Source of the DNA: Acidobacteriota bacterium
Lineage (GTDB): Bacteria > Acidobacteriota > Vicinamibacteria > Marinacidobacterales > SMYC01
Reading direction: 5' to 3'
Assembly (NCBI GenBank): GCA_029263435.1
Contig: JAJCXL010000263.1
Location: 1-5,408 of the forward strand
Length of the DNA: 5,408 nucleotides
Both the position numbers and the translations under genes were made by a program. Below are positions 1 through 5,408 of this stretch, piece after piece; position 1 is the first letter of the stretch; each line of letters starts with the position of its first letter. The notes under the pieces were generated by a model, which saw only the letters and a list, made by a program, of their open reading frames with translations, searched no databases and was not told the DNA's origin.

Positions 1-1377
1 GACTTCGCGCCCTACATCTTCAGAAGCTCCGACCGTGGCGGTAACTGGGAGTCTATTTCTGGCGATCTTCCCGACAACGGTCCCGTCTATGCCGTGGTCG
101 AGGACCATGAGAATCCAGACCTGCTCTTCGCCGGCACTGAGTTCGGGGTGTTCTTCACTGTCGATGGCGGCACGCACTGGACGCAGCTCAAAGGTGGTCT
201 TCCCACGATTGCGATTCGGGATCTGGCGATCCAGCGCCGGGAGAACGATCTCGTGCTCGGAACTTTCGGGCGCGGCTTCTATGTGCTCGACGATTACTCA
301 CCGCTGCGAGCGGTGACGGCCGAATCGCTCTCCCAAGAAGCACAGCTATTTCCAGTGAAGCGATCGTGGATGTTCATGGAGTCTTTCCCACTCGGGCTCA
401 GGAGCAAGTCGTTTCAAGGTGACTCGTTCTACACCGCGGACAACCCGCCGGTCGGTGCGGTTTTCACCTACTACCTCAAAGACGAGCTCAAGAGCTTGAA
501 GAAGAGACGCCAGGACGAAGAGAAGCGCATCGATGGCGAGGGCGGGACCGTGAGCTATCCCTCCGCGGACGAGCTTCGTGCCGAGGCGCGTGAAGAGCCG
601 CCCGCGATCTGGCTCACCGTACGCGACGCATCGGGAGGCGTCGTGCGACGACTCGAAGGACCGAACGGCAAGGGGATACATCGCGTGTCTTGGGACTTCC
701 GGTTCCCCGACTCGCTGCCGGCGCGACTTCGTGACGCGCCTCCGTCGAATCCGTTCCAGTCCGCTCCCATCGGACCCATGGTGGTGCCAGGCACTTATGA
801 AGTCGTGCTCGACAAAGTCGTCGACGGCGTCGCGACCGTTCTAGGCGAGCCACAACGCTTCGAGACCGAAGCGCTCGGCACCGCGAGTCTTCCCGCTGGA
901 GACAAAGCAGCGCTTCTAGCGTTCCAGCAAGAGACCGCTGCTTTGCAGCGCGCCGTCCTCGGCGCCGTACGGGCGGCGGACCACGCGGCGGACAGCCTGG
1001 CTTTGTTTCGTAAAGCCGTCATTCAAGCGCCGGCGGCTGAGCGCTCTCTCATCGACGAGACCCGCGCACTGGAGGATCGTCTCGACGCGATTCAGATCGC
1101 CCTGTCCGGCGATCCCATTGCCCGACGCCGTTCGGAGCCGTCCCCGCCGTCCATCCGCCAGCGAGTGCAAGGCATCGTGTCGGGTCACTGGACGTCGACA
1201 TCCGCGCCGACGGAGAGCCACCGGGAGAGCTTACGGATCGCGGGGGAAGCGTTCGCCCCGACACTGGAGGATCTCCGAACACTGATGGACCGCGACATGC
1301 GTGCGCTCGCGGAAAAGCTCGATGCCGCCGGTGCCCCCTGGACCCCGGGAAGATTACCGAGCTGGGAGCGGCGTTAG
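1..1377 (+). CDS. Sortilin/BNR-repeat propeller protein, C-terminal part (5' end outside window)
   Basis: Frame 1 is open from the first base to the TAG at 1375-1377, giving 458 residues with no start in view. Two Asp-boxes (S-x-D-x-G-x-x-W) are visible: SSDRGGNW at residues 9-16 and TVDGGTHW at 53-60. The propeller closes with GTFGRGFYVLDD (87-98), as in the VPS10/sortilin-like WD40/YVTN/BNR proteins once annotated as glycosyl hydrolases. A linker with YYLKDELK follows, then a beta-rich Ig-like part (WDFRFP near 230; PGTYEVVL near 263) and a helical tail (about 300-455) ending in APWTPGRLPSW, a typical family ending. Family members are usually large, secreted, and of unknown activity, often found in Acidobacteriota, Gemmatimonadota and Bacteroidota. 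I see no catalytic residues, so a hydrolase label is not warranted. Only the last propeller blades are in view. The gene converges on the Rid-family gene with 22 bp between stops. Confidence 0.88.
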   Translation, partial: DFAPYIFRSSDRGGNWESISGDLPDNGPVYAVVEDHENPDLLFAGTEFGVFFTVDGGTHWTQLKGGLPTIAIRDLAIQRRENDLVLGTFGRGFYVLDDYSPLRAVTAESLSQEAQLFPVKRSWMFMESFPLGLRSKSFQGDSFYTADNPPVGAVFTYYLKDELKSLKKRRQDEEKRIDGEGGTVSYPSADELRAEAREEPPAIWLTVRDASGGVVRRLEGPNGKGIHRVSWDFRFPDSLPARLRDAPPSNPFQSAPIGPMVVPGTYEVVLDKVVDGVATVLGEPQRFETEALGTASLPAGDKAALLAFQQETAALQRAVLGAVRAADHAADSLALFRKAVIQAPAAERSLIDETRALEDRLDAIQIALSGDPIARRRSEPSPPSIRQRVQGIVSGHWTSTSAPTESHRESLRIAGEAFAPTLEDLRTLMDRDMRALAEKLDAAGAPWTPGRLPSWERR

Positions 1378-1399
1378 GAGCGGTTCAGTTCGCGTGGGG

Positions 1400-1795
1400 T
1401 TAGGCGACCGCCGTGGCTTCGAGCTCAATCATGATCTCGGGCTCGAACAACGCGGCCACACCGAGGAGAGTGCTCACCGGCCGGCATCCATCTTCAGCGA
1501 AGATCGCCACGAGATCGCCGGCCGAAGCCATGAAGTTGGGCACATCCGTCGTATACATGTTGAGCCGGACGATATTCGTCGGGTCCATGTCTGCCGCTTC
1601 TAGTGCGTCTTTGAGGTTGGACCACGCCTGTCGAAATTGCGCGACGAGATCGCCCGCGTGGAGAGGGGCGCCGTCCGGACCGTTGGACGTCTGCCCTGAC
1701 AGGTAGACAACGCGATCGGCGCTCGTCACTTCGATGCCGTGATTGATGTTGAAGCCGAGCAACCAGTCCGTGGGATTGATTTCACGTTTTTCCAT
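1400..1795 (-). CDS. Rid family (YjgF/YER057c/UK114) protein lacking the catalytic arginine
   Basis: This 131-residue protein has the usual Rid length and fold landmarks: VVYLSGQTS (29-37), a helix with AQFRQAWSNLKDALEAA (52-68), IVRLNMYTTDV (75-85), and the C-terminal strand STLLGVAALFEPEIMIELEA. Rid proteins form trimers with ligand pockets between subunits, and RidA proper hydrolyses reactive enamines/imines such as 2-aminoacrylate. Aligned to E. coli RidA from memory, the key Arg105 (in PARS) falls on Ser108 here (in PVST). The nearby Arg105 of this protein sits three positions earlier, so the numbering match is coincidental. Canonical deaminase activity is therefore doubtful, and the protein better fits the Rid subgroups without that arginine. 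The ATG at 1795 is supported by AGGAGG five bases upstream. It sits alone between a convergent gene and a 210-bp gap; its pathway is unknown. Confidence 0.93.
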   Translation of the reverse strand: MEKREINPTDWLLGFNINHGIEVTSADRVVYLSGQTSNGPDGAPLHAGDLVAQFRQAWSNLKDALEAADMDPTNIVRLNMYTTDVPNFMASAGDLVAIFAEDGCRPVSTLLGVAALFEPEIMIELEATAVA

Positions 1796-1800
1796 GAATT

Positions 1801-1806
1801 CCTCCT
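1801..1806 (-). promoter_or_regulatory. Ribosome binding site of the Rid-family gene
   Basis: The minus strand reads AGGAGG here, five bases before the ATG at 1795. It is a near-perfect anti-16S match and fixes the start codon. Confidence 0.85.
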
Positions 1807-1899
1807 ATTTGAAAGAAACGCTTGCGCCGGAAAATTGCTAATGGACGATGATAAGCCAACCTCCGCCAGACGAGAACTCCTGTCATTGGCTTGGCACAT

Positions 1900-1934
1900 A
1901 TTGGTCGGATCGGCCAATCTTCAGTCAGACTGAA
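1900..1934. promoter_or_regulatory. Pair of adjacent dyad-symmetric sites, candidate operator
   Basis: TTCAGTC-A-GACTGAA at 1920-1934 is a perfect inverted repeat of 7-bp arms around one central base. Directly beside it, 1900-1918 is a second, imperfect dyad: ATTGGtCG, three bases, CGgCCAAT. The centres are 18 bp apart. The pair lies 105-139 bp upstream of the Rid-family ATG and 71 bp past the CBS stop codon. The one-base centre of the 15-bp dyad is poor for an RNA hairpin and no T-run follows on either strand, so protein binding fits better than termination. The regulator and the regulated gene are inferred, not shown. Confidence 0.35.
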
Positions 1935-2005
1935 ATGTGGCCGATACCTCGACGCATTCGCTATCGAGGGCCCTTTGCGAGGCCGCGAACCCCCGGCCGT
2001 AGCGC

Positions 2006-2425
2006 CTATTGTCGGCGCGAGGCTCGCTTTCGGGCTGTCGGCGCTTGTTTCATCATGAAACGGTGCTCCTCGACGAGCTCGAGCAGGTCGAACGCGCTCA
2101 AGATGCCAACGATCTGCTTCTCGTGCGTTACGACGACGTGGTGCAGCTTGTGATTGCGCATCAGTCTCGCTGCGTGATGGACGTCGTTATTTTGCGGAAT
2201 CGTGTAAACGGGACTGGTCATGATCTCGGCGACTTGAGCGTCGTCATCGGATTCGCCTACGAGGTCTTTCGCGGAAACGATACCCGCGACTTCGCCGTCC
2301 GGTGCGGTCACCGGAATCGCGCCGATGGCGTGCTCCGTGACCAACTCCTTGGCCCTGCCAATCGAATCGGTATCCTTCACTGTCACTACACTGCTCGCCA
2401 TGAGCTCAGCTACTTTGACGTTCAT
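2006..2425 (-). CDS. Stand-alone tandem CBS-domain (Bateman module) protein
   Basis: The 139-residue product consists almost entirely of two CBS domains, roughly residues 5-57 and 65-118. Each ends with the characteristic G-[IV]-[VL]-S-A-x-D pattern: GIVSAKDL at 48-55 and GILSAFDL at 107-114. Both keep the Ser and Asp (S51/D54, S110/D113) that contact the ribose of adenosine nucleotides in AMP/ATP-binding CBS pairs, so nucleotide binding is plausible. A short, strongly basic tail (KQAPTARKRASRRQ) follows. There is no fused enzyme, transporter or DNA-binding domain and no signal peptide; it is probably a cytosolic energy- or nucleotide-sensing regulator, partner unknown. An in-frame GTG lies two codons further upstream (2429-2431), but the GGAGG at 2431-2435 overlaps it, so the ATG at 2425 with a five-base spacer is the better start. 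It diverges from the Fe-S subunit gene. Confidence 0.93.
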   Translation of the reverse strand: MNVKVAELMASSVVTVKDTDSIGRAKELVTEHAIGAIPVTAPDGEVAGIVSAKDLVGESDDDAQVAEIMTSPVYTIPQNNDVHHAARLMRNHKLHHVVVTHEKQIVGILSAFDLLELVEEHRFMMKQAPTARKRASRRQ

Positions 2426-2430
2426 TCTCA

Positions 2431-2435
2431 CCTCC
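2431..2435 (-). promoter_or_regulatory. Ribosome binding site of the CBS gene (decides the start)
   Basis: The minus strand reads GGAGGTGA from 2435 downward, five bases ahead of the ATG at 2425. The site overlaps the upstream in-frame GTG at 2429-2431, which rules that GTG out as the main start. Confidence 0.8.
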
Positions 2436-2651
2436 GGTGCTTAATTCCTACGAGCCGTCGGTGTCAGCTGCAATCGCCGTTCCACGGATCGGAGCTCGCC
2501 CTCTCGGGCGGAGCGTAGCTAGTTCCGAAACGAGCGCGGAAACTCACGCGCCGTCGCGCGATACGACCCAGTCGTGATGCGTCGCCGTTCGGCGATGGGC
2601 CATCGGTGAGCTCGGCCACCGAAGCTCCGAAGTGGTAGATTCTCGACATTC

Positions 2652-2657
2652 AGGAGG
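2652..2657 (+). promoter_or_regulatory. Ribosome binding site of the Fe-S subunit gene
   Basis: AGGAGG lies seven bases before the ATG at 2665. It selects this ATG over an upstream in-frame GTG or ATG-like extension, because the reading frame is open for about 11 further codons with no good site there. Confidence 0.85.
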
Positions 2658-2664
2658 CTCGGAC

Positions 2665-3132
2665 ATGAGCGAAGTGACTCTGACGGTCAATGGCCGTGCT
2701 CACACAGTGGACGTGGATCCATCGACGCCGCTCCTCTATGTGCTGAGTGACGATCTCGAGCTCCGGGGCCCGAAGTTCGGCTGCGGGCTCGCTCAGTGCG
2801 GGGCGTGCACCGTGATCGTGGAAGGCCAAGCGATCCGCTCGTGTGTGACTCCCGTCGAAGGCATGGACGGGGCCGACATCACGACGCTCGAAGGACTGGG
2901 CACGGCGGAGACGCCGCACCCGATTCAGCAAGCGTTCATCGATGAGCAAGCGGCTCAATGCGGATTTTGTCTCAGCGGAGTGGTCCTGACCGCGAAAGCG
3001 CTTCTCGATGAGAACCCGAAAGCGAGCGACGAAGAGATTCAGCAGTCTTTGTCGACGGTGCTGTGTCGCTGTTTCGTTCACGTGCGAATGATGCGGGCGA
3101 TTAAGCGCTACGCGGCTGGTCTGGCACGATGA
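2665..3132 (+). CDS. [2Fe-2S] small subunit of a xanthine dehydrogenase-family molybdenum hydroxylase (IorA/CoxS-like)
   Basis: This 155-residue electron-transfer subunit has the normal family length (about 150-170). The N-terminal plant-type ferredoxin domain has cluster ligands Cys40, Cys45, Cys48 and Cys60 (C-x4-C-x2-C-x11-C). The C-terminal four-helix domain has Cys99, Cys102, Cys134 and Cys136 (CGFC ... CRC). It should pass electrons from the molybdenum site to an external acceptor. The last motif reads LCRCFVHVRMMRAI, where most relatives have a glycine right after CRC; the ligands themselves are intact. There is no signal peptide, so export would need co-transport with the Tat-signal large subunit, as is known for this family. 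Its TGA overlaps the next ATG in ATGA, giving translational coupling. The small-then-large order matches iorAB. The start is set by AGGAGG seven bases upstream. Confidence 0.95.
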   Translation: MSEVTLTVNGRAHTVDVDPSTPLLYVLSDDLELRGPKFGCGLAQCGACTVIVEGQAIRSCVTPVEGMDGADITTLEGLGTAETPHPIQQAFIDEQAAQCGFCLSGVVLTAKALLDENPKASDEEIQQSLSTVLCRCFVHVRMMRAIKRYAAGLAR

Positions 3133-5408
3133 GCGCCTACGATCGGATCACGCTCAGCGAGGACGCCGAAGCAGCGTTGAGTCAGGTCGGACTGTCACGG
3201 CGGGATTGGCTGAAAGGGACCGGGTGTCTGATCATCAGCTTCGCGTCTCAGGGACTGAGCGTCGCAGAGGCGAGTGCGCCCTCTCAGGTCTCGGGCGACC
3301 GGCTCGACTCGTGGCTCGCCATAGATGAGCAAGGGTGGGTGACGGGCTACACGGGAAAGTGCGAGCTCGGCCAGGGCCTCTTCACCGCGCAGCTCCAGCT
3401 CATCGCTGAGGAGTTGATGGTTCCTATCGAGCGGGTCCATCTGGTGCAATGCGATACCGCGAGGACTCCCGATCAAGGCACGACGTCCGGAAGCCAGTCG
3501 CACCCGGCGAACTTCAACTTCGACAACTTGGCGCGGGCGGCGGCTACCGCACGCGAGGAGCTGCTGCGAAGAGCTTCCGAACGGCTTCAAGTGCCGGTGA
3601 CGGAGCTCGTCGTCGAGGACGGAGTCATCCAGGTTCGCTCCGATTCATCGAAGCGGGCGGCCTACGCACAATTGATCGAAAGGCAGACGTTCGACCGTCT
3701 GCTCGACGCCGGAGCGAAACGTAGGCCGGCGGGAGAGTGGCGTGTGCTTGGGCAGCCGGTGCCGCGCCGAGAGATCCCGGGGCTGGTCACGGGGAGCTTC
3801 GAGCACGTGCATAACGTGCGGGTACCGGGAATGGCCCACGGCCGCGTGGTCCGCCCGCCGACCGTCGGGGCGAAGCTCATAGCGGCCGACGAGAGCTCGG
3901 TCCGAGACGTGCCAGGCGTCTTGAAGGTCGTCGTTAAGAACGACTTCGTCGGCGTCGTCGCGGAGAAACCTTGGCAAGCCGTCCAGGCGGCGGCGCGATT
4001 GAGTTGTGAGTGGAGCTCTGGCCAGCCCCTTCCAAGACGGCGCGATTTCTACGATCACCTTCGAGAGCAAACACCGTCGCGCGACAGCTTGGTCGTGGAT
4101 TCCGGCGACGTCGAGGCTCGGCTAGAAGGTGCGGCTCGCACCGTCACCGCCACTTACCATCATCCTTATCAAATGCACGGATCCGTCGGGAGCTCCTGCG
4201 CGGTGGCCGACGTGCGCGCGGATGAAGTAACGATCTGGTCGGCGTCGCAAGCCGTGCATCCGCTCCGACAAACGACAGCGATGATGCTCGGCGTTCCGGC
4301 AGATCGGGTTCGCGTGATCTTCCGTATGGGCTCGGGGTGTTACGGGCTGAACGGTGCTGACACGGTGTCCTATGACGCGGCATTGCTGTCACAAGCCGTG
4401 GGTCGACCCGTCCGCGTGCAGCTCAGTCGGGAAGATGAGATGGCGTGGGAGAACTTCGGCTACGCCTACGTGATCGATCAACGCATGGGGCTCGACGCGG
4501 AGGGACGCATCCTCGCTTGGGACTACGAGGGGTGGTTCGCGGTAAGGGGGAGCCGACCGCGCAGCGATAGACCCGGGAACGTCGTCACTGGATTTCTTGC
4601 CGGCTTCGATCCGGCCCCGTTCTCGCCTCGAACGCCTGCCCCTGCGCCGGCGACTTACCGAAACCGTAGTAACGCTGCGCCGTCCTATGTTTCCGGTTGT
4701 GTCGGCGGCCAGTGCGGCGGCACCGGGACGGTCCGGAGCGAGCGCGTGCTGACTCATACCGTCGAGTCGGCGTTTTTTACTGGACCGTTGCGTTCTCCGT
4801 CGAGACTCCAGAACACGTTCGCGCATGAGTGCTTCATGGACGAGGCCGCCGCGGCAGCGGGGGCCGACCCGGTGGCGTTCCGGCTAGATCATCTTAGTGA
4901 CCGCCGATTGATCGACATCGTGAAGGCAGTCGCCGAGCGGGCCGATTGGGAGCCACGTCCGTCTCCGAAGGGCGACAGGTCGCGAACGGGGATCGCGACG
5001 GGTCGCGGATTCGCGTGCGTGCTCTACGAAGGCGACAACGGTTATTGCGCGCTCACAGCGTTTGTCGAAGTGGACCAAGACACCGGTGCCGTGGCGGTGA
5101 AGCGGCTCGTCGCAGGTGTCGAGGTCGGGCCGGTCTCGAATCCCGATGGTCTTCGCAACCAAGTCGAGGGCGGCACACTCCAGGGAATGAGTCGTGCTCT
5201 CCTCGAAGAGGTGGCTTGGGATGAGTCGAAAGTCACCTCGGTCGACTGGAGCACCTATCGAAGCCTTCCTCTCGGCTTCGACGTGCCCGAGGTGGAGACC
5301 GTCATCCTCGAGCGTCCCGATGCCGAGGCCATGGGCGCGGGAGAGACCACTATCACCCTCGCGGCCGCGGCGATAGGTAACGCGATCTTCGACGCCACCG
5401 GAGCTCGT
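3129..5408 (+). CDS. Molybdopterin-binding large subunit, xanthine dehydrogenase family (IorB-like), 3' end outside window
   Basis: The frame is open for all 760 codons from the ATG at 3129 to the last base, with no stop. The N-terminus has a twin-arginine signal, SRRDWLKG (23-30), then a hydrophobic stretch and a possible cleavage site near SVAEA (44-48). Family landmarks follow in order: GKCELGQG (76-83), DTARTPDQGTTSGS (109-122), HNVRVPGMAHGRVVRPP (about 228-244), HPYQMHGSVGSSCAVA (355-370), MGSGCYGLNGAD (410-421), LRSPSRLQN (564-572) and GAGET (736-740). Glu739 in the last matches the conserved catalytic base of molybdenum hydroxylases. These features point to the IorB/aldehyde dehydrogenase branch that hydroxylates N-heterocycles or aldehydes in the periplasm. 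The substrate cannot be told. The ending NAIFDATGAR suggests only some 15-30 residues are missing. Its start overlaps the Fe-S gene stop and has no strong site of its own, so coupled translation is likely. No FAD subunit is in view. Confidence 0.95.
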   Translation, partial: MSAYDRITLSEDAEAALSQVGLSRRDWLKGTGCLIISFASQGLSVAEASAPSQVSGDRLDSWLAIDEQGWVTGYTGKCELGQGLFTAQLQLIAEELMVPIERVHLVQCDTARTPDQGTTSGSQSHPANFNFDNLARAAATAREELLRRASERLQVPVTELVVEDGVIQVRSDSSKRAAYAQLIERQTFDRLLDAGAKRRPAGEWRVLGQPVPRREIPGLVTGSFEHVHNVRVPGMAHGRVVRPPTVGAKLIAADESSVRDVPGVLKVVVKNDFVGVVAEKPWQAVQAAARLSCEWSSGQPLPRRRDFYDHLREQTPSRDSLVVDSGDVEARLEGAARTVTATYHHPYQMHGSVGSSCAVADVRADEVTIWSASQAVHPLRQTTAMMLGVPADRVRVIFRMGSGCYGLNGADTVSYDAALLSQAVGRPVRVQLSREDEMAWENFGYAYVIDQRMGLDAEGRILAWDYEGWFAVRGSRPRSDRPGNVVTGFLAGFDPAPFSPRTPAPAPATYRNRSNAAPSYVSGCVGGQCGGTGTVRSERVLTHTVESAFFTGPLRSPSRLQNTFAHECFMDEAAAAAGADPVAFRLDHLSDRRLIDIVKAVAERADWEPRPSPKGDRSRTGIATGRGFACVLYEGDNGYCALTAFVEVDQDTGAVAVKRLVAGVEVGPVSNPDGLRNQVEGGTLQGMSRALLEEVAWDESKVTSVDWSTYRSLPLGFDVPEVETVILERPDAEAMGAGETTITLAAAAIGNAIFDATGAR

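Larger units (their letters stand above)
2426..2664. other. Divergent intergenic region between the CBS and Fe-S subunit genes
   Basis: These 239 bp must hold promoters for the two divergent genes, but I see no convincing -35/-10 pair for either. Three structured stretches are present. GCTCGCCC/GGGC-g-GAGC at 2494-2514 is an 8-bp stem with one bulge and a TCTC loop. TCGCCG-TT-CGGCGA at 2582-2595 is a perfect 6-bp dyad. CCAC/GTGG at 2617-2634 flanks a repeated CCGAAG. None has a T-run, so none looks like a terminator. No coding sequence is supported here. Confidence 0.5.

Noticed and set aside
1378..1399. Possible bidirectional terminator between the two convergent genes
   Set aside because: The 22-bp gap shows no stem with a T-run; any terminator would have to lie inside coding sequence.
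1891..1908. TGGCAC at 1892-1897 resembling the -24 half of a sigma-54 promoter on the plus strand
   Set aside because: The -12 half (TTGC at the right spacing) is missing, and no plus-strand gene starts downstream.
1947..1969. CCTCGA...TCGAGG inverted repeat past the CBS stop, considered as a terminator
   Set aside because: The stem is only 6 bp with an 11-base loop and no T-run follows on the minus strand.
2009..2518. Long plus-strand open frame (169 codons) opposite the CBS gene
   Set aside because: It is antisense to a clear CBS protein, has no ribosome binding site and its product resembles nothing I recognise.
2464..2649. Short minus-strand open frame (61 codons) in the divergent intergenic region
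   Set aside because: No ribosome binding site, no recognisable motif, and it occupies the expected promoter region.
3645..4070. Minus-strand open frame of 141 codons inside the large subunit gene
   Set aside because: The plus-strand frame encodes conserved molybdopterin-family motifs throughout; such shadows are common in GC-rich genes.
4389..4826. Minus-strand open frame of 145 codons inside the large subunit gene
   Set aside because: Arg/Ser-rich, low-complexity product opposite a conserved coding region with no start signal; a composition artefact.

Overview
This window comes from a GC-rich bacterial chromosome (roughly 60% GC by eye) with strong AGGAGG-type ribosome binding sites. The mix of genes is a sortilin/BNR-propeller protein with a long C-terminal extension, a Rid-family protein, a small CBS protein and a Tat-exported two-subunit molybdenum hydroxylase. 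This suits an environmental aerobe of the Acidobacteriota or Gemmatimonadota type, but no marker gene is present and the lineage is an inference.

Layout. Positions 1-1377 (+) hold the C-terminal 458 residues of a large BNR/Asp-box propeller protein whose start lies upstream of the window. It converges, with only 22 bp between stop codons, on a Rid/YjgF-family gene on the minus strand (1400-1795). A 210-bp gap carrying two adjacent dyad-symmetric sites and several TTGGC/GCCAA words separates this from a second minus-strand gene, a stand-alone tandem CBS-domain protein (2006-2425). A 239-bp divergent intergenic region follows. A plus-strand operon then runs to the window end: a [2Fe-2S] small subunit (2665-3132), joined by an ATGA overlap to a molybdopterin-binding large subunit (3129 to beyond 5408, 760 codons visible). 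The large subunit is the biggest gene here and stays open to the last base.

How the genes work together. Only the last two form a clear functional unit. The small subunit carries two [2Fe-2S] clusters and the large subunit carries the molybdenum active site and a twin-arginine signal. Together they make a periplasmic hydroxylase or aldehyde dehydrogenase of the IorAB type (isoquinoline 1-oxidoreductase-like), with no FAD subunit visible. Its substrate cannot be read from the sequence. The Rid and CBS genes share a strand but are too far apart to be called a tight operon. I found no RNA gene, CRISPR array, insertion sequence or convincing new system. The best leads are the dyad cluster upstream of the Rid gene, the missing catalytic arginine in the Rid protein, and the altered C-terminal cluster motif in the Fe-S subunit.
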